Shown here one piece after another: positions 18,273-27,771 of a stretch of 64,000 nucleotides of DNA. This DNA comes from Pseudomonadota bacterium (GTDB lineage: Bacteria > Pseudomonadota > Alphaproteobacteria > Rhodospirillales > Magnetospirillaceae): positions 34,606 through 98,605 of the forward strand of contig JAJZUL010000007.1 in the NCBI GenBank assembly GCA_021848545.1, given 5' to 3'. How positions within the stretch are numbered: the stretch's first letter is position 1; every line of letters starts with the position of its first letter. Under the pieces are notes generated by a model. That model did no database searches. It was not told where the DNA came from and saw only the letters and a program-made list of their open reading frames with translations. A program made the position numbers and the translations under genes.

Positions 18273-20552
18273 ATGATCTTCGCAGGTAGGACCGCTCTGG
18301 TGGCGGCGCTCGCCGCCGCTGCGGCGTTACCCGCAGCGGCGCAGGAAGCTCCCCGGATACGTCATATCGTCGTCGAGGGCAATCAGCGCATCGAGGCTGA
18401 AACCATCCGCTCCTATATGGCGATCGCCGTGGGCGATCCCTACAGTGCCGAGCGGGTCAATCAGTCGGTCAAGAGCCTGTTCAATACCGGGCTGTTCTCG
18501 AATGTGACGATCAGTCATCAGGGCGATACCCTGTATGTCCGCGTGGCTGAGAACCCCATCATCAACCGCCTGGTTTTCCAGGGGAATCACCACATTTCGA
18601 ATAAGCAGTTGAAGGCCGAGGTCCAGTTGCGCTCGCGAATGGTCTATACCCGGACCAAGGTGCAGAGCGATGTCCGGCGGATTTTGGACCTGTATCGCCA
18701 TGACGGCCGATTCGCCGCTACGGTCGATCCGGAAATCATCAAGCTCAGCGAAAATCGCGTCAATCTGATCTTTAATATTCATGAAGGTCCGCCGACCTAC
18801 GTCGAAAACATAAGCTTTATCGGTAACCATTTTTACGGCGCTTCAACGCTGAAAGAGGTTATTTCCACCAAAGAGGAGCGTTGGTATCGCTTCTTGACTA
18901 ATGATGATACCTATGATCCCGATCGGCTGACCTATGACCGCGAGCTTCTGCGCCGCTTTTACCTGAAGCATGGATTCGCCGACTTCCACGTGACGTCGGC
19001 GGTGGCGGAGCTTACCCCCAATCGCGAAGGATTCTTCATCACCTTCACCATTGATGAGGGGCATCGCTACAAGTTCGGCAAATCGACCATCAAGGCGAGC
19101 TTGCGCCACGTCAAGGTCTCCACCCTGAAGCCGTTGATCACCACCGAGGCCGGTGATTGGTACGATGCGGACAAGGTCCAAAAGATCATCCAGCATATGA
19201 CCGACACCCTGGGCAATCAGGGCTTCGCCTTTGTCGACGTCCGGCCCGAAATCAAGGTGGACCGCAAGACCCGGACGGTCCAAATCACCTACGATATTCG
19301 TCAGGGCCCCAGGGTCTACGTCGATCGTATCGAGATCACCGGCAACACCCGCACCCTGGACAAGGTGATCCGGCGTCAGATCAGTCTGGTCGAGGGCGAC
19401 GCCTTCAACACCGCCAAGCTGCGCCGGTCGCAACAGCGAATTCGTGATCTCAACTTTTTCTCGAAAGTGCAGGTCACCAACGTGCCGTCGGAGACCGCGC
19501 CCGATCGCACGGTCATCAAGGTTCACGTCCAGGAGAAATCCACCGGTTCGCTCAGTTTCGGCGTCGGCTGGTCGACCATCGCCGGCCCTCTGGCCCAGGC
19601 TTCGGTCCGCGAGGCCAATTTGCTGGGAACGGGTCAGTCTTTGGGGGTGAGTGCCGGTATCGGCACCCAGCTGACCAATTACGACCTGTCCTTCACCAAC
19701 CCGTATTTCATGAACCGCAAGTTGGCGGCGGGGTTCGACATCTTCGACACCTCACGGATGCTGCAAACGGAAAGCGGCTTCGATTCCAGCACGATCGGTT
19801 TGGATTTGCGGACCGGTTATTCCCTGTCCGAACATCTCTCCCAAAGCTTGAGATACATGATCAAGCAGGATCGGGTGACGAACGTGGCCACCACGGCGTC
19901 GCGCTATATTCAGGAACAGGCGGGAACCGCGACCCTGTCCTCGATCCAACAGACCTTGTTCTACGATCGCCGGGACAGCAAGATCGATCCGACCGAGGGC
20001 TATTATCTGCAAATGGATAATGAGCTTGCCGGTCTGGGGGGGACCGAGGATTTCGTCCGTAACAATGTCGGCGCCGCTCAATATTTCCCGATCGCCGATC
20101 AGGTGATCCTGAGCGTCAGCGCCCATGCCGGGATCATCACCCCCTTCGCCGGCAAGAGCATCCGCATCACCCAGCGCTATTTCCTGGGCGGCCAAAGCGT
20201 GCGCGGTTTCGCCAATGCCGGCATCAGCCCTCGCGATTCCGTCACCGGCGACGCCCTGGGCGGTCTGTGGGATTATTATGGGTCGGTGCAGTTGAAGTTC
20301 CCGTTGGGCCTGCCCCAGGAATACGGCATCGCCGGCGAGACCTTTACCGATTTCGGCGGGACCGGCCAGACCGATACGAGCGAAGGAACCAGCGGTATTC
20401 AGTATTCCCCGTCGCCGCGCGTGGCGGTCGGCGTCGGTTTGACATGGAAGTCGCCCATGGGACCGATCGCCGTGGATCTGGGCTTCCCGGTGGTGAAGCA
20501 ATCCTTCGACAAGACCCAATTGTTCCGTTTCAACTTCGGGACGAGGTTCTAA
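18273..20552 (+). CDS. bamA: Outer membrane protein assembly factor BamA
   Basis: The 759-residue product has a signal peptide (MIFAGRTALVAALAAAAALPAAAQ), five POTRA domains (about 25-425) and a C-terminal 16-strand barrel with the VRGF motif (GGQSVRGFANAG) and a terminal phenylalanine. It is the central insertase of the Bam complex. ATG 18273 after GGGAG is preferred to 18243 because it gives a proper signal peptide. Confidence 0.96.
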   Translation: MIFAGRTALVAALAAAAALPAAAQEAPRIRHIVVEGNQRIEAETIRSYMAIAVGDPYSAERVNQSVKSLFNTGLFSNVTISHQGDTLYVRVAENPIINRLVFQGNHHISNKQLKAEVQLRSRMVYTRTKVQSDVRRILDLYRHDGRFAATVDPEIIKLSENRVNLIFNIHEGPPTYVENISFIGNHFYGASTLKEVISTKEERWYRFLTNDDTYDPDRLTYDRELLRRFYLKHGFADFHVTSAVAELTPNREGFFITFTIDEGHRYKFGKSTIKASLRHVKVSTLKPLITTEAGDWYDADKVQKIIQHMTDTLGNQGFAFVDVRPEIKVDRKTRTVQITYDIRQGPRVYVDRIEITGNTRTLDKVIRRQISLVEGDAFNTAKLRRSQQRIRDLNFFSKVQVTNVPSETAPDRTVIKVHVQEKSTGSLSFGVGWSTIAGPLAQASVREANLLGTGQSLGVSAGIGTQLTNYDLSFTNPYFMNRKLAAGFDIFDTSRMLQTESGFDSSTIGLDLRTGYSLSEHLSQSLRYMIKQDRVTNVATTASRYIQEQAGTATLSSIQQTLFYDRRDSKIDPTEGYYLQMDNELAGLGGTEDFVRNNVGAAQYFPIADQVILSVSAHAGIITPFAGKSIRITQRYFLGGQSVRGFANAGISPRDSVTGDALGGLWDYYGSVQLKFPLGLPQEYGIAGETFTDFGGTGQTDTSEGTSGIQYSPSPRVAVGVGLTWKSPMGPIAVDLGFPVVKQSFDKTQLFRFNFGTRF

Positions 20553-20555
20553 GCC

Positions 20556-21275
20556 TTGCGCCGGTGCTTCAAATCTGTGGCGGCGCTCAGCCGGACCGCC
20601 TGGAAACCGGGTTTCGGCCTGGCCGGCGCCGTGGTCTGGGGGCTGCTTGCGGTTTCACCGGTTTACGCCCAGACATCCGTCGGTAAAACGCTGAACACCG
20701 CCGCAGCGGATGCCTCGGGACCGGAATCGCCGGTCGCCACGCCGAAATTGCCGGTTCCGGTCATCATGATGGTCGACCCCGAGACGGTCTTGCAGGAATC
20801 CAACGCCGGACAGGCGGTGCGGAAGGCGCACGACCATTATCTGCGTATTTTTCAGGACAAGCTGGAAGCCGGGCGCAGGGCCTTGGCGGCGCGTCAGACG
20901 CAAATCGCAGGGGAAAAATCGGCGTTGAGCGCGCAGGCCTGGCAGAAGAAGGCCAATGCCTTCGATCTTGAGATCGTCAAGTTCAACAGAAAATTTCAGA
21001 AAGCCAGCATGGCGGTGGAAAAATCCTATCGGACCGCCATGGGCGAGTTGGGGCGGGCTTTCGCCCGGGTGGCGACCGAGGTCGCCAATCGGGAAGGCGC
21101 CAATCTGGTTCTGCCAGTTCAGCAGGTCATCCTGCATGATCGTCGCATGGATATGACGGCGGAAGTCATCGCCCGCATGAACAAGGAGTTTCCGTCGGTT
21201 AAATTTCCCGCCCCGACGATAGACGGACGGCCCGCCTCCGAGTACGTTGCTATTCCCAAATTCGGCAAGAAGTGA
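20556..21275 (+). CDS. skp: Periplasmic chaperone Skp/OmpH family
   Basis: The product (239 residues from a TTG) has a hydrophobic N-terminal segment (GAVVWGLLAVSPVYA) and a helical Skp-like region (about 75-200), more divergent than its neighbours. Skp binds unfolded outer-membrane proteins and hands them to Bam, matching the gene's place between bamA and lpxD. The TTG lies 3 bases after the bamA stop; another in-frame start within the first 20 codons is possible. Confidence 0.8.
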   Translation: MRRCFKSVAALSRTAWKPGFGLAGAVVWGLLAVSPVYAQTSVGKTLNTAAADASGPESPVATPKLPVPVIMMVDPETVLQESNAGQAVRKAHDHYLRIFQDKLEAGRRALAARQTQIAGEKSALSAQAWQKKANAFDLEIVKFNRKFQKASMAVEKSYRTAMGELGRAFARVATEVANREGANLVLPVQQVILHDRRMDMTAEVIARMNKEFPSVKFPAPTIDGRPASEYVAIPKFGKK

Positions 21276-21278
21276 GCC

Positions 21279-22298
21279 ATGGCCGACCCCCGTTTCTTCT
21301 CGGCTGCCGGCCCCCATCCACTGGGACGGCTTTCGGAGCTGTCCGGGGCGACCCTTGCGCTTGGCGCCGATCCCGGCCGGATGGTCGCGGATGTGGCGCC
21401 GCTTGAGACGGCCGGTCCGACCGACATCAGTTTTCTCGACAATCGCAAATATGCGGGTGCGTTCACCACCAGCAAGGCGGGCGCTTGCGTGGTGGCCGCC
21501 GATATGGCCGACAGGGCGCCGGACGGCATGATGCTGCTGATCGCGCCCGATCCTTACCGTGCCTATGCGCTGATCGCCCAGGCGTTTTATCCCCGCCCGG
21601 CGCCGGACCCGTGGATCGCGCCCACCGCCTGGATCGATCCGTCCGCGGAGCTGGGTGAGAATTGCCGGGTCGAACCGGGCGCGGTGGTGGGGGCCAAGGC
21701 GCGGATCGGCGCGCGGTGTCGTCTGGGACCCTGTTCCGTCATCGAGGCCGGGGTGGTTCTGGGCGATGATTGCGTCGTTGGCGCCGGCGCCAGCCTGTCC
21801 CATGCCATCGTCGGCGACCGGGTCACCATCTATCCGGGGGCTCGCATCGGTCAGGACGGCTTCGGTTTCGCCATGGGGGCTCAGGGCCATCTCAAGGTGC
21901 CGCAATTGGGTCGGGTGATGATCGGCGACGATGTGGAGATCGGCGCCAACACCACCATTGATCGCGGGGCCGGGCCGGACACGGTGATCGGTTCGGGTTG
22001 CATGATCGACAATCTCGTTCAGATCGGCCACAACGTTCAACTGGGTCGTGGTTGCGTTATCGTGGCCCAGGTGGGAATCTCGGGATCGACGCAGATGGGC
22101 GATTTCGTCGCCGCCGGCGGTCAGGCCGGGATCACCGGCCATCTGAAAATCGGGTCGGGCGCCCGCATCGCCGCGCAAAGCGGGGTCATGCGGGATATTC
22201 CGGCCGGAGGGACGGTGGGCGGGGCGCCGGCGATGCCGATGGCTGACTACCTGCGGCTGTCGGCATTGCTGGCTAAAATGGGAAAACAAAAAAAATAG
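21279..22298 (+). CDS. lpxD: UDP-3-O-acylglucosamine N-acyltransferase
   Basis: The 339-residue product has an N-terminal uridine-binding domain (about 1-100, with [13 protein letters not shown]) and a left-handed beta-helix of hexapeptide repeats with the catalytic histidine in [10 protein letters not shown]. It adds the second acyl chain in lipid A synthesis. Confidence 0.96.
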   Translation: MADPRFFSAAGPHPLGRLSELSGATLALGADPGRMVADVAPLETAGPTDISFLDNRKYAGAFTTSKAGACVVAADMADRAPDGMMLLIAPDPYRAYALIAQAFYPRPAPDPWIAPTAWIDPSAELGENCRVEPGAVVGAKARIGARCRLGPCSVIEAGVVLGDDCVVGAGASLSHAIVGDRVTIYPGARIGQDGFGFAMGAQGHLKVPQLGRVMIGDDVEIGANTTIDRGAGPDTVIGSGCMIDNLVQIGHNVQLGRGCVIVAQVGISGSTQMGDFVAAGGQAGITGHLKIGSGARIAAQSGVMRDIPAGGTVGGAPAMPMADYLRLSALLAKMGKQKK

Positions 22299-22362
22299 GT
22301 CCCGGGCGATCGGGAAATGACGGGCATCCGAATGCGGTGCGAGCAGGTGAAAGAGGGGAGCG

Positions 22363-22833
22363 ATGGATACTAACGCCGGTGAAAAAGTCGGCTCGACGAC
22401 GATCGATATCAATCGGATCGTCGAAATGATTCCACATCGCTATCCCTTCCTGATGGTGGATCGGGTCATCGACGTCGTTCCCGACAAAAGCGCCACGGGA
22501 GTCAAGAACGTCAGCGTCAACGAGCCGTTCTTTCAGGGCCACTTTCCCCAACGGCCGATCATGCCCGGCGTGCTGATCATCGAATGCATGGCGCAGACCG
22601 CCGCGGTTCTGGTGGTGGAAACCCTGGGGGAATCGGCCGAGGGCAAGCTGGTTTATTTCATGAGCGTCGATAATGCGCGCTTCCGCAAGCCGGTGATTCC
22701 GGGCGACCAATTGCTGGTTCATGTGGTCAAGGAACGGTCGCGCGGCAATGTCTGGCGGTTCCATGCCGAGGCCAAGGTCGGTGACGTTTTGATGGCGGAG
22801 GCTACCTACGCCGCCATGATCATGGATAGCTGA
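22363..22833 (+). CDS. fabZ: 3-hydroxyacyl-ACP dehydratase FabZ
   Basis: The 156-residue hot-dog-fold product has [14 protein letters not shown] with the catalytic His and [16 protein letters not shown]. It dehydrates hydroxyacyl-ACP and competes with LpxA/LpxD for the same substrate. The stop overlaps the lpxA start. ATG follows GGGGAGCG. Confidence 0.97.
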   Translation: MDTNAGEKVGSTTIDINRIVEMIPHRYPFLMVDRVIDVVPDKSATGVKNVSVNEPFFQGHFPQRPIMPGVLIIECMAQTAAVLVVETLGESAEGKLVYFMSVDNARFRKPVIPGDQLLVHVVKERSRGNVWRFHAEAKVGDVLMAEATYAAMIMDS

Positions 22834-23636
22834 TGTCGGGTGTGCATCCGACCGCCATCGTCGCGCCCGGGGCCAAACTTGGCGACGGTGTTTCGATCGG
22901 CCCCTATTGCGTCATCGGTTCCGATGTCGAGTTGGGCGCGGGCGTCGAGCTGTTGTCCCATGTGGTGATCGACGGGCGGACCCGCATCGGCGCGGGCACG
23001 CGCATCTTCCCCTTCGCCTCCATCGGACATCGCCCCCAGGATCTGAAATATCGGGGTGAGCCGTCGGTGGTGGAGATCGGCCGCGACAACCAGATTCGGG
23101 AATACGTGACCATCCAGCCCGGAACCGAGGGCGGTGGCATGATCACCCGTGTCGGCGATTTCTGCCTGTTCATGGCGGGCGCCCATGTCGCCCACGATTG
23201 CATCCTGGGCGATCACGTCATCATGGCCAATAACGCCACTCTGGCCGGCCATGTGACGGTGGGGGAATACGCCTTTCTCGGCGGTCTGTCGGCGGTCCAC
23301 CAGTTCGTGCGCGTCGGCAAGCATGCGATGGTCGGCGGCATGAGCGGGGTCGAAGCCGACGTCATTCCTTTCGGCATGGTGATCGGCAATCGCGCCCATC
23401 TCAACGGGCTCAATATCGTCGGGCTGAAGCGCCGGGGTTTTGCCCGCGACGACATCCATACGCTGAGGAACGCCTATCGTCTGCTGTTCGCGCCCGAAGG
23501 GACTTTGCAGGAACGGCTGTCCGACGTGGACGCGCAGTTTCAGGGCAATGCGGTGGTGATGGAGATCGTCGCCTTCATCCGGGCCGAATCGAACCGGCAA
23601 TTGTGCACGCCGCCGGCTGCCGGCGATGGTGGGTGA
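22833..23636 (+). CDS. lpxA: UDP-N-acetylglucosamine O-acyltransferase
   Basis: The 267-residue product has hexapeptide repeats, the active-site region AHVAHDCILGDHVIMANN and the C-terminal helical domain (DIHTLRNAYRLLF). It is the first step of lipid A synthesis. It overlaps fabZ by 1 base and lpxI by 11. Confidence 0.97.
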   Translation: MSGVHPTAIVAPGAKLGDGVSIGPYCVIGSDVELGAGVELLSHVVIDGRTRIGAGTRIFPFASIGHRPQDLKYRGEPSVVEIGRDNQIREYVTIQPGTEGGGMITRVGDFCLFMAGAHVAHDCILGDHVIMANNATLAGHVTVGEYAFLGGLSAVHQFVRVGKHAMVGGMSGVEADVIPFGMVIGNRAHLNGLNIVGLKRRGFARDDIHTLRNAYRLLFAPEGTLQERLSDVDAQFQGNAVVMEIVAFIRAESNRQLCTPPAAGDGG

Positions 23637-24468
23637 GGATCTCCCCAAGCTCGGTATCGTCGCCGGCGGCGGCGCGCTGCCCGGTCTGGTGATCGCCGCC
23701 TGCCGCACCAGTGGGCGGCGCTTTCACGTCCTGGCTCTGACCGGCCATGCCGACCCCCAGGTGATCGGCGACGCGCCCGCCGATTGGATTCGTCTGGGCG
23801 AGGCCGGACACGGCTTTGCCCTGTTGCGCGAAGCCGGGGTCGAAGACCTGGTCATGATCGGGCCCGTACGCCGTCCCAGTCTCGGCGAACTGGCCCCCGA
23901 TTGGCGGACCGCCCGGTTTTTCGCTCGCGTGGGGTTGAAGGCGCTGGGCGATGACGGATTGTTGCGAGCGGTTATCGCCGAAATGGAGGGCGAGGGCTTC
24001 CGCGTCATCGGCGTGGACGCCATCCTCGACACTCTGTTGGCGCCGCTGGGCGCGCTGGGGCGGATCGTGCCTGATGACCAGGCCGATTCGGATATCCAGC
24101 GCGGATTGGCGGTGGCGACCGGCCTGGGCGCCCTGGATGTGGGCCAGGCGGTGGTGGTGCAGCAGGGAATCGTGCTGGGAGTCGAGGCGGTTGAAGGGAC
24201 CGACGCCCTGATCCGTCGGGCGGGCGAAGTGCGCCGGCAGGGGGCGGGCGGGGTGCTGGTGAAAATCAGCAAGCCCGGCCAGGAACGCCGGATCGATCTG
24301 CCGACCATCGGCGTCGCCACCCTTCATGCGGCCGCCGACGCGGGATTGCGGGGGATCGCGATCGAGGCCGGTCGTACCCTGGTGGTGGGGAGGGACGAGG
24401 TCGCGGCTCTGGCCGACAGCCTGGGGCTGTTCGTCGTCGGCATCGAGACCGTTCGGGACCGGACATGA
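23626..24468 (+). CDS. lpxI: UDP-2,3-diacylglucosamine pyrophosphatase LpxI
   Basis: The 280-residue product begins LGIVAGGGALPGLV and has LLRAVIAEMEGEGFRVIG and a C-terminal DUF1009 domain with VKISKPGQERRIDLPTIG. LpxI replaces LpxH in alphaproteobacteria and makes lipid X. It lies between lpxA and lpxB and overlaps both, so the genes are coupled. Confidence 0.95.
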   Translation: MVGEDLPKLGIVAGGGALPGLVIAACRTSGRRFHVLALTGHADPQVIGDAPADWIRLGEAGHGFALLREAGVEDLVMIGPVRRPSLGELAPDWRTARFFARVGLKALGDDGLLRAVIAEMEGEGFRVIGVDAILDTLLAPLGALGRIVPDDQADSDIQRGLAVATGLGALDVGQAVVVQQGIVLGVEAVEGTDALIRRAGEVRRQGAGGVLVKISKPGQERRIDLPTIGVATLHAAADAGLRGIAIEAGRTLVVGRDEVAALADSLGLFVVGIETVRDRT

Positions 24469-25691
24469 GTTTGCTGATCTACATCATCGCCGGCGAGCCG
24501 TCGGGCGATGTGCTGGGCGGGCGGCTGATGGCGGCGTTGAAGGATCTGACCGGCGGCGCGGTGCGGTTCGCCGGAATCGGCGGGCGCGCCATGCGGGCCG
24601 AGGGATTGGAGTCCCTGTTTCCCATGGGCGACCTGTCGGTCATGGGGCTGGCCGAAGTGGTGCCGCGCATTCCCCATATCCTGAACCGCCTGGGCGAGAC
24701 CGTCGCCGATATCGGGCGCAAACGGCCGGACGCGGTGGTGACCATCGATTCCCTGGGCTTTACCGGCCGGGTGCAACGGCGGGTGAAACGGCGTTTCCCC
24801 GGAATACCGCGCATCCATTACGTTGCTCCCATGGTCTGGGCGTGGAAACCGGATCGCGCCCGCACCCTGGCCGATAGCGTCGATCTGTTGTTGACCCTGT
24901 TACCGTTCGAACCGGATTGGTTCGTCCGGGAAGGGCTGGCGACCGTGCATGTCGGCCATCCGGTGGCGGAAAGCGGTCTCGATCGCGGCGACGGCGCCGC
25001 TTTTCGGGCGCGGCTGGGGATCGCCGCCGAGGCGCCGCTCCTTTTGGTTCTGCCCGGCAGCCGCCATTCCGAGACCAGCCGTCTGTTGCCCGTTTTCAAA
25101 CAAACAATGGCCGAACTGGCCGGGCGCATCCCCAATCTGGTGGTGGTGGTGCCCACGGTGGAAACCGTGGCGGCCGAGGTCGCTGCGGCGGTCAAATCCT
25201 GGCCGGTGCCGACCTTCGTTGTTGAGGATGCGGCGGTCAAGGCGGATGTCTTCGCCGCCGCTACCGCCGCCCTGGCCGCCTCGGGGACGGTGTCGGTGGA
25301 ACTGGCCATGGCCGGCGTGCCGATGGTGGTCGGCTACAAGGTGTCGCCGCTATCGGCCTTCGTGGCGACCCGGTTCCTGGGGTTGCGCTTGAAGTATGCG
25401 TCGCTGATCAATATCGTCGCCGACGCCCCCGTCATTCCCGAATTGTTGCAGGGGCGATGCCGGCCCGACCGTCTGGCCGAGGCCGTGGAGCGCCTGTTGA
25501 CCGATGCCGACGCGCGGCGGGGACAGGTAGACGCGGCCCGGACGGCGCTGGCCAGCCTGATCGGCGAGGGCGAGGCGCCCAGCCTTCGGGCGGCGCGGGC
25601 CGTCTTGTCGGCTCTGGAGCGCGATGACATTGGATTGACCCGCGAGCGGGTCAATCCAATGTCTGAATCGCACTCTAATTTATTGAAATAG
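24465..25691 (+). CDS. lpxB: Lipid A disaccharide synthase
   Basis: The 408-residue GT19 product starts IYIIAGEPSGDVLGG and contains LLVLPGSRHSETSRLLP and the AASGTVSVELAMAGVPMVVGYK loop. It condenses lipid X with UDP-diacylglucosamine. The last about 20 codons run through a perfect 15-bp palindrome (25629-25660), so the C-terminal tail may be a recent extension. Confidence 0.96.
   Translation: MSLLIYIIAGEPSGDVLGGRLMAALKDLTGGAVRFAGIGGRAMRAEGLESLFPMGDLSVMGLAEVVPRIPHILNRLGETVADIGRKRPDAVVTIDSLGFTGRVQRRVKRRFPGIPRIHYVAPMVWAWKPDRARTLADSVDLLLTLLPFEPDWFVREGLATVHVGHPVAESGLDRGDGAAFRARLGIAAEAPLLLVLPGSRHSETSRLLPVFKQTMAELAGRIPNLVVVVPTVETVAAEVAAAVKSWPVPTFVVEDAAVKADVFAAATAALAASGTVSVELAMAGVPMVVGYKVSPLSAFVATRFLGLRLKYASLINIVADAPVIPELLQGRCRPDRLAEAVERLLTDADARRGQVDAARTALASLIGEGEAPSLRAARAVLSALERDDIGLTRERVNPMSESHSNLLK
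25629..25660 (+). terminator. Perfect 15-bp inverted repeat in the lpxB 3' end
   Basis: ATTGGATTGACCCGC and its exact complement flank GA inside the last codons of lpxB. There is no T run directly after it. It could be a Rho-independent-like stop for the lipid A operon or a small repeat inserted in the gene end. Confidence 0.55.
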
Positions 25692-25701
25692 AGGCGGATT
25701 C

Positions 25702-25742
25702 AGCGATCAGCTCGAATCGCGAAGCGATTCAATCTGATCGCT
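25702..25742 (+). repeat. Nested palindrome between lpxB and the glyoxalase gene
   Basis: Outer arms AGCGATCAG (25702-25710) and CTGATCGCT (25734-25742) enclose inner arms GAATCGC (25714-25720) and GCGATTC (25724-25730). The layout (AGCGA at one end, TTCAATCT near the other, TCGCT last) recalls the unit repeated at 5542-5770, so it may be a related chromosomal palindrome. Confidence 0.55.
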
Positions 25743-25776
25743 CCGGCTCTGGCAACCAACCACAGGAGAGTCCGTG

Positions 25777-26172
25777 ATGACGGCCCAATGGCGTATGCTG
25801 CACACCATGATCCGGGTGGGCGATCTGGACCGCTCCATCGATTTCTATACCCGTCTGCTGGGCATGAAACTGTTGCGCCGCAAGGATTATCCAGACGGTC
25901 GTTTCACCCTGGCTTTTGTCGGCTATGGCGACGAAATCGACCATACGGTGATCGAACTGACCCATAATTGGGATACGCAAGCTTATGACCTGGGAACGGG
26001 GTTCGGTCATATCGCCCTGGCCGTGCCCGATATCCGCGCCGCCTGCGACGGTCTGGCCGCGGCGGGAGCCAAGATTCCGCGGCCCCCCGGACCGATGAAA
26101 CACGGCAGCACGATCATCGCCTTCGTCGAGGATCCGGACGGTTATCGCATCGAGTTGATCGAACAGGCGTGA
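25777..26172 (+). CDS. gloA: Glyoxalase I family protein
   Basis: The 131-residue single-domain VOC product has MIRVGDLDRSIDFYTRLLGMKLLRRKDYPD and the metal-ligand region GFGHIALAVPDI, and ends DPDGYRIELIEQ. All match lactoylglutathione lyases that detoxify methylglyoxal. GTG 25774 is an alternative start; AGGAGA at 25764-25769 fits both. Confidence 0.9.
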   Translation: MTAQWRMLHTMIRVGDLDRSIDFYTRLLGMKLLRRKDYPDGRFTLAFVGYGDEIDHTVIELTHNWDTQAYDLGTGFGHIALAVPDIRAACDGLAAAGAKIPRPPGPMKHGSTIIAFVEDPDGYRIELIEQA

Positions 26173-26212
26173 GGGCGAAAACCTCCGTGTCGTTTGAAAT
26201 GCCTTGTGTCGC

Positions 26213-26241
26213 TTGACAAGGGCGGCCGAACTTTCTATATC
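26213..26241 (+). promoter_or_regulatory. Promoter of tRNA-Met
   Basis: TTGACA (26213-26218) and TATATC (26236-26241) are spaced by exactly 17 bases, about 70 bases before the tRNA, with no gene in between. Confidence 0.75.
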
Positions 26242-26313
26242 GGCCCCTCTTCCAGAGGCGTGCGGTGTGATCGGCCTCTGGTCACGGTTTCGGGCCGGAT
26301 TCGTCCGGACTGG

Positions 26314-26390
26314 GGCGGAGTAGCTCAGCTGGTTAGAGCAGCGGAATCATAATCCGCGTGTCGGGGGTTCAAGTCCCTCCTCCGCTACCA
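26314..26390 (+). tRNA. tRNA-Met (CAT), elongator
   Basis: The 77-base cloverleaf has acceptor GGCGGAG pairing with CTCCGCT, D-arm GCTC...GAGC, anticodon stem GCGGA/TCCGC around loop ATCATAA (anticodon CAT), T-loop GTTCAAG and an encoded CCA. It lacks the initiator's GC-rich anticodon stem pattern. tRNA-Ile with a modified CAT anticodon is less likely from its acceptor. The integrase 57 bases downstream points at it, so its 3' end is the likely attachment core. Confidence 0.93.
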
Positions 26391-26398
26391 AATTTATC

Positions 26399-26433
26399 AA
26401 GGGGTTGCCGGCCGGATAGGTCAGCAACCCCTT
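26399..26433. terminator. Stem-loop between tRNA-Met and integrase
   Basis: AAGGGGTTGC (26399-26408) and GCAACCCCTT (26424-26433) pair perfectly and are followed on the plus strand by CCTTGTTTTCC. It probably ends the tRNA transcript and, from the other side, the integrase transcript. Confidence 0.6.
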
Positions 26434-26447
26434 CCTTGTTTTCCAAA

Positions 26448-27524
26448 TCAGTCCGGCTTGTTTTCCAAAATCTCGTTCGTCTGCTGTTCCAGAAGGGCTA
26501 TTGCCCGAGCGGCGCGACGCGATCGATCGGCGTGTCTGGCGTAGTGAATCGCCATAGCTTCTGTCGTGTGGCCGAGGGTGGCGGCGATATCGCGAGTGTC
26601 ACCCCCCGCATCGGCGATCCACGTCGCCAGCGTTACACGCAGTCCGTGGAACGTAAGGCCGGGGGAAACGGCGCCCGTCGCGGTCAATTCACGAATGATT
26701 TTGAAGAAGCTGGCGCGGAATCCGCTTTCGGTGAAACCTCTGCCGCGGCGGTTGATCACCAGGGGGGCGTCCGGAAGACGGGGCAGGCGCGCGATTTCCG
26801 CGTCCAGGACGGCCTTAAGTGCTGAGTGGGCAGGTATCTGTACCAAACCATCCGTCTTGCCCTGGCGCCCGCTTATAGTGGCTCCATCGTAGCAATGCCG
26901 TTTGAGGCGGCAGACGTCACCCTCGCGCCATCCCGCGAAGAGTGCCAAGGCCATCGCCACTCGCAGGTGATCAGGCATGGCCTCGTAAGCCGCGCGGATC
27001 TCGGGAGGCGACCACGGGCGGTTGATGGTCGGCGCCCCTTTCGGCCGCCGCACTTTCTGTTCTTTGGTGACCGGATTGCCGTGAGGAACCTTTCCGCTGG
27101 CGCTCCCTACGGTCCATGCCCGCGAGATGGCCGCCAGGACGTAATTGGCGAAGCGGCGCTTGTGTCGGGCGAAGGCTTTGTTTCTAATCTCCATGATCGA
27201 TGCCGGTACCATTTTCGTCAGCGGCATGCCGTCCAATGGGGCCAGATAATCCAGAACCCGGAGGTAATCGGCGCGGGTGCGCGGGGCGAGTTGATTCCAT
27301 TCGGGAGAGGATCGCCAATAGGTCACGAGCCAGCCCCAGGTACCCGGTATTTTCGCGTCCTCTGCGGGGATGGCCAATACAGCGGCCCGGAGGGCGCTGA
27401 TCTCGGCGACAAATTCAGGTGTATCGGGAGCGGCGCTGATGCGCCGTCCGGAGACGCGGTCGTAAAAATATACCGCGCCGTTCCGGCCTCTGGTCTTCTT
27501 GATGCCCTTAATGCGGACGATCAT
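26448..27524 (-). CDS. int: Tyrosine recombinase / phage integrase
   Basis: The 358-residue product has an N-terminal arm-binding part, a SAM-like core-binding domain (about 60-150) and a catalytic domain with the arginine in LFAGWREGDVCRL, HGLRVTLATW, and LGHTTEAMAIHYAR with the nucleophilic tyrosine. ATG 27524 overlaps the upstream gene's stop as ATGA. It is the last gene of the minus-strand DGR/ParB run and directs site-specific integration at the adjacent tRNA. Confidence 0.93.
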   Translation of the reverse strand: MIVRIKGIKKTRGRNGAVYFYDRVSGRRISAAPDTPEFVAEISALRAAVLAIPAEDAKIPGTWGWLVTYWRSSPEWNQLAPRTRADYLRVLDYLAPLDGMPLTKMVPASIMEIRNKAFARHKRRFANYVLAAISRAWTVGSASGKVPHGNPVTKEQKVRRPKGAPTINRPWSPPEIRAAYEAMPDHLRVAMALALFAGWREGDVCRLKRHCYDGATISGRQGKTDGLVQIPAHSALKAVLDAEIARLPRLPDAPLVINRRGRGFTESGFRASFFKIIRELTATGAVSPGLTFHGLRVTLATWIADAGGDTRDIAATLGHTTEAMAIHYARHADRSRRAARAIALLEQQTNEILENKPD

Positions 27525-27769
27525 TCCAGCTTTCCGATCCACTCATCCTCTGGGGGCGCCCCGGAAAGCCCACTTATCCATTCGTCGATTTTCTGGCGGT
27601 CAAAAAGCGTGCGGCGTACGACCTTGTCGCCGCGCCGAAGCGGAATTGGTTTTACCGGGCATAATTGGGCAAAGAGGGGCGCTGAAATTCCACAATAGGC
27701 CGCTGCCAGTTCCGAAGACAATAGTCGCGGCCAGTCGGGCAACGGCCAATCGCTAGGAGGCTTCGGCAT
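27521..27769 (-). CDS. Excisionase-like / small HTH protein
   Basis: The product (82 residues) has a MerR/AlpA-like helix-turn-helix (LLSSELAAAYCGISAPLFAQL) followed by a basic wing (RRGDKVVRRTLFDRQKIDEWI). It lies immediately before int and is translationally coupled to it, the usual place of an excisionase or int regulator. An in-frame ATG at 27781 would overlap the RT stop. Confidence 0.7.
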   Translation of the reverse strand: MPKPPSDWPLPDWPRLLSSELAAAYCGISAPLFAQLCPVKPIPLRRGDKVVRRTLFDRQKIDEWISGLSGAPPEDEWIGKLE

Positions 27770-27771
27770 GG

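Noticed and set aside
20655..22412. Minus-strand frame (585 aa)
   Set aside because: Antisense to skp and lpxD.
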